From: an uncultured Bacteroidales bacterium
Lineage (GTDB): Bacteria > Bacteroidota > Bacteroidia > Bacteroidales > P3
Reading direction: 5' to 3'
Length of the DNA stretch: 64,000 bases
Assembly: GCA_949291555.1 (NCBI GenBank)
Contig: CASEWE010000006.1
Coordinates: forward strand, 1 to 64,000
Below are positions 40,601 through 49,125 of this stretch, piece after piece. The translations under genes and the position numbers were made by a program. The notes under the pieces were generated by a model. That model was given only the letters and a program-made list of their open reading frames with translations, was not told where the DNA came from and ran no database searches. Numbering within the stretch: position 1 is the stretch's first letter; the number at the start of each line of letters is the position of its first letter.

Positions 40601-43326
40601 CGAACCTGGAACATTTTCGGGGAAAACACCGCTTCAAGCGCCGTATCGGCCACGATGGAATCGAACACGAGAGGATTCTCCAAGACAAGCTCGGCCGAAA
40701 AGCCCTTCCATCCATCGAACACATACCCCTCGAAAGCTTCCGCTTTCAATTCCGCTTTCGACCCCCATTCGTAAATCCCGCCTCCGGAAACCTGCCCGTA
40801 AAGCGGGTTGTTCGAAGAAAGTTCCACCGTGCAACGCCGGTAACTGAAAACCGCCAGAATTTCCATCGGCCCCTTCACAAGCTGACGGTGAACAACTTCC
40901 GTGCTTACCGTATCGCCATCCACCACCCAGTAGCGCAATTCGCCCAAAGAAGAAGGAAGGGCTTCGAGCACCAAAGTGTCGAAATGGGCATAAAGGCCCG
41001 GAGCGGGACGCACATTCCCCAACAACGTGTCGGAAACCCGGATGTCCACGGCGTAACGGTTCAATTCGAAAAGGGCGCGGACCAGCGTGTCGGAAACCAC
41101 TTCGAGATGCAGGCTGTCGGACAAGGAAAGGATTTTTCCCCCGCTCTCCCAGCCGCAGAAATGGTAGCCCTCATCGGCGACTGCTGTCAAAAGCGCTGTC
41201 CGCCCGTACTTGTACTGGCCTCCGCCCGAAACCGTCCCGTGCTCCGCCACCAACGCCACTTCGTGTTCGGAAGTATCGAAAACAGCGGTGAACACATAGT
41301 CGGAAGCCAGATGACCGCCGTCTATCAAGCGGTAATCCGCCTGGTTCACCGGCGCTTGCCCCACCCCGTCTTTCGTGATTTCCCAATACTGGAACGCATA
41401 ACCCTTCTTGGCCACGGCTGCGAGGACCACCGTATTGGTATCGACGGCCGAATAAACCTTCACCGCCGCTTCCTGCCCGTTCTGGAAGGCTTTTCCCCGG
41501 GCCGTATCGCTGACACGAAGCGTCAGGCTATGTTTTTCTTCTTCAAAAACCGCCACGTAGCTTCCCGGCCCTTGAATATTTCCCAGCACCAGCACCGTAT
41601 CGCCGGCAACTCCTGCCTGATTCCCGAGGGTATCGGTCCAATACAGGAAGTGGCTGTACGGGTTTACCGGGCGAGCCACGGCCCGAACCGTCCCGAAATG
41701 CTTGTAAATGCCGCTCCCGCTCACCGTCCCGAGTTTTTCCAAAGGCTCCACGCGGAAATCGTAGCGGTAGGGAATGCTGTCGACCAAAGGCGTGATCGCG
41801 CCTCCGGAAAAAACCTCCAAGTCGTATTCGGTGGAACCGTCTTCCGCCCGCAACGTATCGCCCTGGAAAAGGAAACCGTAAAAAGCGTAGCCGAAATCCA
41901 GCTGCAAGCGGATACGGGCCGTATCGCCGGGAAGCATGGTGCAACGGTCGCTATTGTTGTCGGCAAAGAACACATTGGCCCCCGTTACCGGCTCCAGATG
42001 CAGGGTGTAAGTGGTATCGAACAAAGCCGTCAGGTTCCTGTCCGAACACATGGTGAAACTGTAGGCAGGCGCGCTTTCCACGATTTTCCCGTCCTCTTCC
42101 CAGCCTAAGAAAACGCAATCCGCGCCCGGCTCGGCCACCAATGTCTGTTTGGAACCGTGCCGGCACCGAGCCTTGTCCTTCTCGTCCACTTTCCCGTAGG
42201 CATTGGAGGATTTCACGCTCAAATACCACTCCCGGTAGATGCGCAAATCCACCACATTGCTTTCCAAGGGATAATTGGTCGAAACCAGCTTGAGCCGGTA
42301 ATTGTCCGAGTCGGGAAAATCGACCGGCAGATTCACCTTGAGCGTGCCGGAACTGTTGGTGGTCATCCGCGCCACTTCCCAGGCATGGGAAAAATCGCCC
42401 GCCGAATCCCAAAGGTAGGCTATCACCTCGTTGTCGGGCAAGCGGTTGAAAGGGCTCATCGTGCCGGTAAGCTCGAAAGGAATATCGAAAGCCAAAGGCT
42501 CGCTTCCATGACGGGCCACCTCCGCCGGCATGGAAGCGGCTATCGAAAGCGAAGGCTTGTAAACCAGCATCACATCGTCCACATACAGCACATCGCCCAC
42601 CTGTACCGAGCGGAAATTGTTCCCGGCCGTGAAACTCAGCAGCAAGTAGGACGGATTCCCGCTGGCATGGTAAACTATCGGCACGCTGTAGCGCACCCAT
42701 TGGTCATGAGTGGAAGGGATCTTCGCATTGGCCGAGCCTATCACGGTGGCATTGGCCGTCCCGTTGGGATTGCGGTCTTCCAATTGCCCGTTGGAATGGA
42801 GGTAAAGGGTCATATCCGAGACGCGGCCGCCGTTTGCCGGGGATTTCACCCAAAAGACAATGGAATCGGGCCGGCCCGAAAACGCCCAATGCTTGGAAGC
42901 ATCGCCGGTTTTGGTGTAAATGCAGGACTGGGTATTGGTCTTGCTGTCGTAGTAGTACAAGGTGCCGGTCGTAAGGGTCCCCATGGCTTCGTAGCTGCGG
43001 GTGCCGAACGGGAACTTGTAATGGTACCAGTCCGACTGCGTCACCTGTATCTTCGCGCTGTACTTCCCTTTGCTGCCCGGACGAGGCTCGGCGGCTTTCC
43101 AAACGGATTGTTTCCGGTTGTAGGACGATGCGGCATTGCCCGCCTCGAAACACGAACTCGAGTTCCAGCCCCACGGTTCGGGATTGTCCCATGCCTCGAA
43201 ATCGAAATTGGGAGCCTGCTGGGTATTGTTATAAGTCTGAACCTGAGCCTGTAATTTCCCGCAGAAGCCAGAAAGCAACGGCAAAGGCAAAAAGCATGAA
43301 AGCAAAAAACGGAAAAACCTTTCCAT
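37669..43326 (-). CDS. Giant secreted InlB-type B-repeat protein, no sorting domain
   Basis: An 1885-residue paralogue of the 31614 protein. Signal peptide MERFFRFLLSCFLPLPLLSGFCGKLQA, then a PCMD-like N-terminal domain (NFDFEAWDNPEPWGWNSSS, DVLYVDDVMLVYKPS, LTGTMSPFNRLPDNEVIAYLWDSAGDF), then about 20 B-repeats. It stops right after the last repeat (...SGMVVEAKVSKE), and no T9SS domain is found in the 211 bases before the next gene in any frame I read. It may be released, retained in another way, or be a truncated gene. A weak -7 box (TAACTTCG) lies at 43367-43374. Confidence 0.82.
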   Translation of the reverse strand: MERFFRFLLSCFLPLPLLSGFCGKLQAQVQTYNNTQQAPNFDFEAWDNPEPWGWNSSSCFEAGNAASSYNRKQSVWKAAEPRPGSKGKYSAKIQVTQSDWYHYKFPFGTRSYEAMGTLTTGTLYYYDSKTNTQSCIYTKTGDASKHWAFSGRPDSIVFWVKSPANGGRVSDMTLYLHSNGQLEDRNPNGTANATVIGSANAKIPSTHDQWVRYSVPIVYHASGNPSYLLLSFTAGNNFRSVQVGDVLYVDDVMLVYKPSLSIAASMPAEVARHGSEPLAFDIPFELTGTMSPFNRLPDNEVIAYLWDSAGDFSHAWEVARMTTNSSGTLKVNLPVDFPDSDNYRLKLVSTNYPLESNVVDLRIYREWYLSVKSSNAYGKVDEKDKARCRHGSKQTLVAEPGADCVFLGWEEDGKIVESAPAYSFTMCSDRNLTALFDTTYTLHLEPVTGANVFFADNNSDRCTMLPGDTARIRLQLDFGYAFYGFLFQGDTLRAEDGSTEYDLEVFSGGAITPLVDSIPYRYDFRVEPLEKLGTVSGSGIYKHFGTVRAVARPVNPYSHFLYWTDTLGNQAGVAGDTVLVLGNIQGPGSYVAVFEEEKHSLTLRVSDTARGKAFQNGQEAAVKVYSAVDTNTVVLAAVAKKGYAFQYWEITKDGVGQAPVNQADYRLIDGGHLASDYVFTAVFDTSEHEVALVAEHGTVSGGGQYKYGRTALLTAVADEGYHFCGWESGGKILSLSDSLHLEVVSDTLVRALFELNRYAVDIRVSDTLLGNVRPAPGLYAHFDTLVLEALPSSLGELRYWVVDGDTVSTEVVHRQLVKGPMEILAVFSYRRCTVELSSNNPLYGQVSGGGIYEWGSKAELKAEAFEGYVFDGWKGFSAELVLENPLVFDSIVADTALEAVFSPKMFQVRVEASAGGKAGLGDAGAGLTQARYPYLEEVFLQAAPDSGYEFSGWHDSNGNLSSMRLEESFRAMRDTVLRAVFVEKRYNLELGCLPAGAGVLQGAGRYREGEEVAVSAVAASGYVFEGWFLDGEIFQTAPDFLFSIDTGDVFFTARFSELSHEVSVAAFPPSAAEALEGAGTYKHAYHAMLRAFPAEGQEVAAWIDTEGDTVGRSNPFLYRVDEGGEVTALLRPALLSLTLQVSPAGAGTARAGECRWGQPVRIEAQAAYGFGFSHWADRQGNVLASLPEWTFASCSDTLVVAVFEPLPFEVSAKADAEAGRVEGAGTYRYGQVCELKAFANEHYLFDGWYDPEGLIVGMNPVWEVEVEGPLQVEARFKEAGIAANLAVSPAGAGFILEGGVRLPSQVILPYRSALPVEACAGEGFRFAFWKVEKAEGDLTVESRNAQMEWTPEEGETLTAVFDTARYRVEVSIQPQGAGTVSGGGEYLHGQSVLLQAEAIEGYVFEAYRDESTGEEVCLDPRYAFRPDSSMGLVAVFGKRKEALQVFSSRPGSGAVSGSGLYAEGDTALLSAWSMEEGIVFSHWSSRPDGRDTLSRQAVWACEADGEDTLFACFALKQVLLDVQADAGRGVAEGSGFYPYGSRVAVQARAKEGYHFVCWEENGFPVSDSARMEVELLRGRSLQAAFEPDTFALQLRLEGPEEIALYGEGRYAYGDTAWLMAGKAPVGYEFQAWRDEAENVLSEERGFGLRVSKEQSLTAVFAPKSCKVEAIVSGEGKVEGAGTCRQGDSLLLTAHAGEGWILHAWMLEERFYCEGDSLMLPVHGDLVLEAVFVPDEVLADPGLNTQDGGTVLSPGRLPVSGTARIEALPAPGYRFLYWTEGDTVVSSRSRYEVAAARAGKLLAHFHQLSCQVRLQASDPQGVVSMQGAGSYRYGQEAQLSITLKAGYVFEGWYQMSAAGAELLSEEQEAAITLRSGMVVEAKVSKE

Positions 43327-43366
43327 AATTGCGGGGATTCGTTTCTATTCCGGTCTCAAAACGAAG

Positions 43367-43374
43367 CGAAGTTA
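43367..43374 (-). promoter_or_regulatory. -7-like box TAACTTCG for the 1885-residue protein
   Basis: Seven of eight bases match TAnnTTTG, 41 bases upstream of the ATG at 43326. No -33 element is visible. Confidence 0.35.
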
Positions 43375-43606
43375 CGCAAGCCGGCCCATGCCGCCCGCCC
43401 GCCCGCTACCGAAGTTCATCGCCATTCTTCCTTGGAATAGCAGACAATCACATACAATACAAATAATCAATTAATTAACTATATTCATCCAACAAAAGCC
43501 GGAAAAATGGAATTTTACCGAACCCGGAACGCCGACCCCGAAGCTCCCCGCAAGGCCCGGAACGCCAACCAATAATCGGAATTTCAAGCAATAAGAAGCA
43601 ATAAAA

Positions 43607-43632
43607 AAAGTCCGGGGTTCGACCCGGACTTT
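43607..43632 (-). terminator. Rho-independent terminator after the PCMD/T9SS gene
   Basis: AAAGTCCGGG (43607-43616) and CCCGGACTTT (43623-43632) form a perfect 10-bp stem with a 6-nt loop. On the minus strand seven T follow in a row, giving a classical terminator for the gene ending at 43790. Confidence 0.85.
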
Positions 43633-43638
43633 CAATAT

Positions 43639-43672
43639 TATCCTGCTTGCGCGGGGCTGCGCAAGCAGGATA
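43639..43672. repeat. Perfect 14-bp hairpin next to the terminator
   Basis: TATCCTGCTTGCGC (43639-43652) pairs with GCGCAAGCAGGATA (43659-43672) across the 6-nt loop GGGGCT. It lies 6 bases from the terminator hairpin, so leftward transcripts meet two strong hairpins in tandem. Confidence 0.8.
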
Positions 43673-43722
43673 GGAAAATGCCTTGGAGGCAAGACAAGAA
43701 ACAGGCCGCGCATCCGGTTTCG

Positions 43723-43768
43723 AGAGCATCGAACTTCGAAAGCATCGAGCCACGAAAGCATCGAGCGC
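43723..43768. repeat. Three short direct repeats (cgaaagcatcga)
   Basis: The motif cgaaagcatcga, once with g for the second a, recurs three times at 15-17 bp spacing just downstream of the PCMD/T9SS gene. No function is evident. Confidence 0.5.
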
Positions 43769-43789
43769 GCTAACCCGTCAGGCCGTCTC

Positions 43790-44752
43790 CTAACGGCGAA
43801 CCGCTTTCAACACGGCCGCGCCGTCTTCATTGTTCAAGCGGACCAAGTACACGCCTTGGGGCAAACGGGAAAGATCCAAGGCATAGGTTCCCTCCGCGGG
43901 ATAGCTGTACGAAGCCACCACCGCGCCCGAAAGCGACACCACTTCGGCCCGGCACGCTGCCGGTATCTGGATGTTGAACTGGCCGGTAGCGGAAGGATTC
44001 GGATAGATCCGGGAAGATTCCAGTTCCGCTGCCGGACCGTTGGAAGCCTGCCCGTAGACGAATTCCACATCGTCTACCCAGAGGGTGCTTCCCACCTGGC
44101 CCTGGCACGCGAACAAATTATCGAAATCATACCCGGCGCTCGAAACGAAAAGAACCGTTACCGAATCGGGAGTCTGCTGGCTGTTGTAGGGAATGGACAA
44201 GTTGAATTCCGTCCATCCGGGCACCGCTTCCTTGTATTTCTGTTCCACGCGGCCAATCACCAAGCGGCCGAAATCGGGATCGTAATGCGACAATTCCACG
44301 ATGATGCTGGCCGAATCCCCGTTGACAGGCTCGTACTTCATATACCCCTTGATAGCCGAAGGCCGGCTGGTGAACGGGCGGCCGAACTGGGCCGTCTGGT
44401 CGTCGATAATCACCGAAATGGCTCCTACCACGCCCGGCAGGAACAAATTGCTCCCGTCCTCGCCGAAAACCATGGTGTTCGAAACCAGCTTGGGCGCGTA
44501 ATCCTCGGCCGCGCCCGAACGTCCCCCGTCGCGGAACATGGTGACCGGAGCCGTGAACATTTCAGGCGGCAAGGTGGCCAGCATGTTCAACGACTGCCAG
44601 AACGGATTGCTCAATTCGTAGTAAGTGTCCCCGTTGTAGGCCTGGTTCTCGGTCCAGTAAGCGAATTGCCCGTCGGGGATCTGTTCTTCCTGAGCGAAGA
44701 GGCTGCCCGCGCACAAGGGCAAGGCGGCCAAAAGGAAAATCGTCTTTTTCAT
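43790..44752 (-). CDS. Secreted PCMD-like protein with T9SS sorting domain
   Basis: A 320-residue exported protein with signal peptide MKKTIFLLAALPLCAGSLFA. The body (IPDGQFAYWTENQAYNGDTYYELSNPFWQSLNML...STLWVDDVEFVYG) resembles the N-terminal domains of the two giant repeat proteins upstream in sequence order and is of the PCMD type. Residues about 245-320 are a type A T9SS domain: SRIYPNPSATGQFNIQI...LPQGVYLVRL...KAVRR. It follows the TonB-dependent receptor gene by 75 bases on the same strand, so the two may form a surface-capture and uptake unit. Confidence 0.82.
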   Translation of the reverse strand: MKKTIFLLAALPLCAGSLFAQEEQIPDGQFAYWTENQAYNGDTYYELSNPFWQSLNMLATLPPEMFTAPVTMFRDGGRSGAAEDYAPKLVSNTMVFGEDGSNLFLPGVVGAISVIIDDQTAQFGRPFTSRPSAIKGYMKYEPVNGDSASIIVELSHYDPDFGRLVIGRVEQKYKEAVPGWTEFNLSIPYNSQQTPDSVTVLFVSSAGYDFDNLFACQGQVGSTLWVDDVEFVYGQASNGPAAELESSRIYPNPSATGQFNIQIPAACRAEVVSLSGAVVASYSYPAEGTYALDLSRLPQGVYLVRLNNEDGAAVLKAVRR

Positions 44753-44776
44753 TTTCTCGGTACTTTAAAGTTTTGT

Positions 44777-44784
44777 CAAAGATC
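44777..44784 (-). promoter_or_regulatory. Weak -7-like box GATCTTTG before the PCMD/T9SS gene
   Basis: The minus strand reads TTGATCTTTGACA 25 bases upstream of the ATG. The first base of the box does not match the consensus, so readthrough from the receptor gene may dominate. Confidence 0.3.
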
Positions 44785-44827
44785 AAGTTTCATCCTGCAG
44801 CGCGGCTTTTCCGCCCCTATCCCATCC

Positions 44828-47473
44828 CTACAAGCGGGCCACATCGGCCTTGCTCCGCTTGAACCAGGTCAAGGGATTGATGTCCTGGAAACGGTAAACC
44901 AGCTGCAAGGTATAATTCAAAGGCGCCTCGATGTACAAGGGGCGCAAGGAGTATTCGGCATTGAGCAGATTGTTGACCACGAAAGAAATCGTGAACTTGT
45001 TGATGTCCACGCTCGCCCGAAGGTCCAAGACGAGCGAGCCCCAGGCGTGCTGCCGCATGAACTCGGCAATCCCGTAAAACGGCAAGTCCATGTCCATGCT
45101 CGCTAACCAACTGGCATATCCCGGCTCGTTCTTGTCCATCTCCACGAAAACCTTGTCCACATTCTTCATGGCGCTCATGTACTGCACGCCCAAGCCCAGC
45201 GAGAAGTTGCGCCAGAGGCGGAAGTCCACGTCGAACTTGGCCATGTGCTGGATGCGGTACTTGAGGATGTTCCCCTCCGTATTGGACGAGGAATTGCTAT
45301 ACATGTAATCCTTGGATGCGGTGGACTTGTAGATTTTCCCGGGTTCCCGGCACACCGGCAAGGAATAGGTGTAGTTGGCCTGCAACTGGATCTGGAAATT
45401 TTCCGCAATATCCAGCTGCGTGGCAAAACTGGCCTCCACGCCCGAAATCGTGGCTCGGCCCGTATTGAAGAACTCGAACCCGAAACGTCTTCCGAACAAT
45501 TCCGTCTCGTCGGGATTCCACGGCCCCATGAAGAACTCGATGTAATTCCAGTACAACTGGTGGAAGCCCGCCACGTCGAAATACCCGCTGGCAATGCCGC
45601 TCTTGAACAACTGCCGCATGCCCAGCTCGAAGTTCAGGCTATGCTCGGACTCCAAGTCGGGATTGGGATAAAAGCCGTACATGCCTACCCGGGTAGTGAT
45701 GAACTTCTCGCCGATGGTGGCCGCCCGGTAGCCCTGTCCGGCCGAAAACCGGAAAATGCTCCCCGTCTTGGGCAGTTCGTAATTCAAGCCTAACTGGAAA
45801 ACCGGGCTGGCTTCGCTCCAGTCATCCACGAAACAGGCTTCCAAGCGCGCGCCGAATTCCAGCTTCAGGTTCTCCTCCTTCAGGAAAGGCTTGTCTATCT
45901 TGGCGAACACGGAAAGGTTGTCGGCCTGGTGGGAAGCGCGCGAGCCGATGTCGTAGGCATTGCCCGAAAACACCTCGCCCCCCGAATAGATGTACTGGTT
46001 GGCCACCCCGGCCGTCAGGGCCAGATTGCCGGCCCGCTTGAAGGTTTTCCGGTAACGGTAGGTGTTGTAGAGCGAATGGGAGAACGCGTCCTGCCCCGAT
46101 ATATTGACCACGTTGTTGTTGGAAAACATGTAGCGGTTGTCCAGCTCGTGCACCCCGCCCTTGGGCGAAACGTATTTCAGATGGGGATCGACCAGGACTA
46201 CCACGTCCTTGAATTCGCTCAAGGTCGTGGCCCATACGCGGGTCGGCTTCCCATCCACTTCCACGGTCTCGTAATGCCCGAACGGACGGTATTTCCCATC
46301 GAGGGCGTTGGCCCAGAAATTATACATGAAATTGTGGGAATACAGGAAATTCCCGTTCAAAGCCAAGGTCCAACGGTCGTTGAGGTGGAAACGGTTCCCG
46401 ATGCTGCCCCGCACGCGGCTTTCGGCATGTTCCACTTTATCGCCCGGGTCGGGATTGCCGCCCAGACGGTATCCATCGTCGTAGGCGTAATCCACGCTGG
46501 CCGAAAAATCCCACCACTTGGCCAGCTTGCGCGAATGCGACAGGCTCGCCCCCGCCTTCACCGGCAAACCCGATGTCCAGGACTGGTCGTACACCTCGCG
46601 CGTCTCGTTCACCCGGTTGTAGGGAGGATTGGGGTTCTGGTAGGAAAAATTCTCCGTGAGCGGCTCGTAATCGGGCTTGGCATACGAACCGTAATACAAT
46701 TTGATCGTGCTGACCGGGTTGGTGGAGGCGAACTTGGTATGCACGTTGATGGCCCCGTTGATGGCGGCCGAGCCGTACAAGACCGATGCGGCTCCTTTCA
46801 AGATGTCGATTTGTTCCACATCCTCCATCGAAACCAGGTTCCAAGCCGGACGGCCGGCATCGGCCCGCAGCATGGGCATGTTGTCCAGCAGCAGCATCAC
46901 CCGGCTGCCCATGCCCGAACTGAAGCCGCTCCCGCCCCGCATCTGCGGCTCGTTGTCCACGATTGCCAAACCGGCGACCCCTTTCAAGGCCCGATCCAAT
47001 GTGGTCACGTTGTTCTTGGCTATCTGCCGGATGTCGACCACTTCCATGGTCTGGATGGAATTCTTCCCGTCACGCTTTATCCGGGAGCCTTTCACCTGCA
47101 CGGCCTCCAGCTCCTCGTAGCGGGTTCCCATTCCCACGTTCAAGACTTTGACCTCTTCGCCTGCGGAAAATTTCACTTTCACCCGCTTGTCCTCATAGCC
47201 CAAGTAGCGGAAATTCAATTCGAACTCCGGGCGGTCTACCGCCAAGGTATAATTGCCGTCTATGTCGGCCACGGCCCCTAATCCCGAAGAGCCTATCACC
47301 GCCACTTGCGCTTGGGGCAACGTCAGCTTGTCCTTCAAGTCGTAAATCTGCCCCTTCACCACGTAATATTTCTGGGCTTGCCCCGCAAGCGGGGAAAGAA
47401 AGAAAAGGGAAAAACAGATTCCCAGCCACAACACAGACGAAAAACAAAACTTGCCCTGTACCGCTCTTCTCAT
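44828..47473 (-). CDS. TonB-dependent outer-membrane receptor
   Basis: An 881-residue receptor. After the signal peptide (ending AGQAQ) comes a carboxypeptidase regulatory-like domain (YVVKGQIYDLKDKLTLPQAQVAVIG..., residues 35-120), then the plug (SIQTMEVVDIRQIAKNNVTTLDRALKGVAGLAIVDN, QIDILKGAASVLYGSAAINGAINVHTK) and a 22-strand-type barrel ending in LVYRFQDINPLTWFKRSKADVARL. No SusD partner is adjacent, so it is not a typical Sus pair. It should import a ligand using TonB/ExbB/ExbD energy. The ligand is unknown; the T9SS protein downstream is the best candidate partner. Confidence 0.9.
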   Translation of the reverse strand: MRRAVQGKFCFSSVLWLGICFSLFFLSPLAGQAQKYYVVKGQIYDLKDKLTLPQAQVAVIGSSGLGAVADIDGNYTLAVDRPEFELNFRYLGYEDKRVKVKFSAGEEVKVLNVGMGTRYEELEAVQVKGSRIKRDGKNSIQTMEVVDIRQIAKNNVTTLDRALKGVAGLAIVDNEPQMRGGSGFSSGMGSRVMLLLDNMPMLRADAGRPAWNLVSMEDVEQIDILKGAASVLYGSAAINGAINVHTKFASTNPVSTIKLYYGSYAKPDYEPLTENFSYQNPNPPYNRVNETREVYDQSWTSGLPVKAGASLSHSRKLAKWWDFSASVDYAYDDGYRLGGNPDPGDKVEHAESRVRGSIGNRFHLNDRWTLALNGNFLYSHNFMYNFWANALDGKYRPFGHYETVEVDGKPTRVWATTLSEFKDVVVLVDPHLKYVSPKGGVHELDNRYMFSNNNVVNISGQDAFSHSLYNTYRYRKTFKRAGNLALTAGVANQYIYSGGEVFSGNAYDIGSRASHQADNLSVFAKIDKPFLKEENLKLEFGARLEACFVDDWSEASPVFQLGLNYELPKTGSIFRFSAGQGYRAATIGEKFITTRVGMYGFYPNPDLESEHSLNFELGMRQLFKSGIASGYFDVAGFHQLYWNYIEFFMGPWNPDETELFGRRFGFEFFNTGRATISGVEASFATQLDIAENFQIQLQANYTYSLPVCREPGKIYKSTASKDYMYSNSSSNTEGNILKYRIQHMAKFDVDFRLWRNFSLGLGVQYMSAMKNVDKVFVEMDKNEPGYASWLASMDMDLPFYGIAEFMRQHAWGSLVLDLRASVDINKFTISFVVNNLLNAEYSLRPLYIEAPLNYTLQLVYRFQDINPLTWFKRSKADVARL

Positions 47474-47496
47474 TCAGACCTTTTTGAAAACGAGCG

Positions 47497-47504
47497 CGAA
47501 AGTA
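47497..47504 (-). promoter_or_regulatory. -7-like box TACTTTCG for the TonB receptor
   Basis: Seven of eight bases match TAnnTTTG, 24 bases upstream of the ATG at 47473. Confidence 0.4.
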
Positions 47505-47575
47505 GGCTTTGGCAAACGATCCCGGAAGAGCCGCCTGCACCGAAACCTTCAACATGCCGCTGTTAACAGAAAAAT

Positions 47576-47627
47576 AAAAAGCGGTATTTCAACAAGTTAA
47601 AACTTAACTTGCCCAATACCGCTTTTT
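47576..47627. terminator. Terminator after purM, with nested hairpin
   Basis: AAAAAGCGGTATT (47576-47588) pairs with AATACCGCTTTTT (47615-47627). Inside, AAGTTAA (47594-47600) pairs with TTAACTT (47604-47610). A-rich and T-rich ends make it usable on both strands. The remainder of 47505-47798 holds nothing else recognisable. Confidence 0.8.
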
Positions 47628-47798
47628 AACCGAAATCCCCTGCCGGGAAGCAATCCAAGCAAACCGGGCCGCTCTTCCCGCTTCCCGCAGGAACGCCCTC
47701 CGGAAAAGAAGGTTTCCGAGGAAATTTCCCGGACAAGGACTTCCGCACGCCCGGTACGCGCCCGCTCCCGACAGGCAACCTCAACCCGACAGGCAGTC

Positions 47799-48986
47799 TC
47801 AATAAGTAAACGAACCGTGTTCGCTATCGATGGTCAGCATGTTCTTGTTGGTGTTCTCGCAATAGCCTATCACTTTGGCTTCCAAGTTGAAGTAGCGGGC
47901 TATCTTGATGACCTCGGCCGCGATGTTCTCTTTCACGTAGAGTTCCATCCGATGCCCCATGTTGAACACCTGGAACATCTCCTGCCAAGGCGTATTGCTC
48001 TCGGACTGGATCATGGAGAACACGGGCGGAGTTGCAAAAAGGCTGTTCTTGACAACATGCAGGTTCTTGACGAAGTTCATGACCTTGGTCTGGGCGCCGC
48101 CTGTGCAATGGATGATGCCATGGATGCTGGGCCGGTAATTTTCCAGAATGGCCTTGATGACCGGAGCATAGGTACGGGTCGGGGAAAGGAGCAGCTGACC
48201 CACGTTCATGCCTTCCACGCCGGTAGGGTCGGTCAGCGACTTGCTGCCCGTATAGACCAGGTTGGCCGGCATGGCATTGTCGTAAGACTCGGGGTATTTT
48301 TCCGCATATTCGTGCTTGAGGACATCGTGGCGGGCGCTGGTCAGGCCGTTGCTGCCGATTCCGCTGTTGTAGGCATCCTCATAGGAGGTTTTCCCGAACG
48401 AAGCCAGGCCGATGATCACATCCCCGTCCTGGATCCGGTTGCAAGAAATCACCTCGTTGCGCTTCATGCGGGCCCCCACCGTGGAATCCACCACCACCGT
48501 GCGGATGGAATCGCCCAAGTCGGCTGTTTCCCCGCCCGCGAAAGTGATATTGATATGCTCCTTGGCCATCCGGTCGCAAAATTCCTGCGTCCCTTCCACA
48601 ATGGCCTTCACCACTTCCCCGGGAACCATGAAACGGTTCCGCCCGATCGTGGAAGTAAGCATGAGGTTGGTACTCGCACCAACGCACAGCAAATCATCGA
48701 CATTCATCACGATGGCATCTTGCGCTATGCCTTTCCAGACAGACAAGTCGCCCGTCTCTTTCCAATACAAGTAAGCCAGAACCGATTTCGTGCCGGCCCC
48801 GTCGGCATGCATGACATTGCAATACGACGGCCCGAACAACGGTTTCTTGTTCTCGCCCATCACATCGGGGACGATTTTGCAAAATGAATTGGAAACGATT
48901 CCCTTGTCCAAATTGCTAACGGCGTTCTTCACATCGGTCTTGGATGCTGAAACCCCTCTCTGCTCGTAGCGTGTACCTGTCTCCAT
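47799..48986 (-). CDS. purM: Phosphoribosylformylglycinamidine cyclo-ligase (AIR synthase)
   Basis: A 395-residue cytosolic enzyme that closes the imidazole ring to make aminoimidazole ribotide in purine synthesis, using ATP. It has RYEQRGVSASKTDVKNAV at the N-terminus, HADGAGTKSVLAYLYWKETGD, DAIVMNVDDLLCVGA, FAGGETADLGDSIRTVVVDSTV, DGDVIIGLASFGKTSYEDAYNSGIGSNGLTSARH and HCTGGAQTKVMNFV. It is the longer form typical of Bacteroidota. It is monocistronic, with a promoter at 49073 and a strong terminator downstream. Confidence 0.93.
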   Translation of the reverse strand: METGTRYEQRGVSASKTDVKNAVSNLDKGIVSNSFCKIVPDVMGENKKPLFGPSYCNVMHADGAGTKSVLAYLYWKETGDLSVWKGIAQDAIVMNVDDLLCVGASTNLMLTSTIGRNRFMVPGEVVKAIVEGTQEFCDRMAKEHINITFAGGETADLGDSIRTVVVDSTVGARMKRNEVISCNRIQDGDVIIGLASFGKTSYEDAYNSGIGSNGLTSARHDVLKHEYAEKYPESYDNAMPANLVYTGSKSLTDPTGVEGMNVGQLLLSPTRTYAPVIKAILENYRPSIHGIIHCTGGAQTKVMNFVKNLHVVKNSLFATPPVFSMIQSESNTPWQEMFQVFNMGHRMELYVKENIAAEVIKIARYFNLEAKVIGYCENTNKNMLTIDSEHGSFTY

Positions 48987-49072
48987 ATCAATTGATTTTT
49001 AGTTGTAACTATGAAAAATCCTTTCTGTCTTTTCCGCACGGGGCTCGCCGGGATTCCCGTCCGGAGCCGTCT

Positions 49073-49080
49073 CAAAGGTA
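49073..49080 (-). promoter_or_regulatory. -7 box TACCTTTG for purM
   Basis: CAAAGGTA on the plus strand, 87 bases upstream of the ATG at 48986. No purine riboswitch-like fold was recognised in the leader. Confidence 0.5.
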
Positions 49081-49125
49081 CTTCCGGAAAAGGATTCCCT
49101 CCTCGATGCCCGTGCCGCTCTCCGG

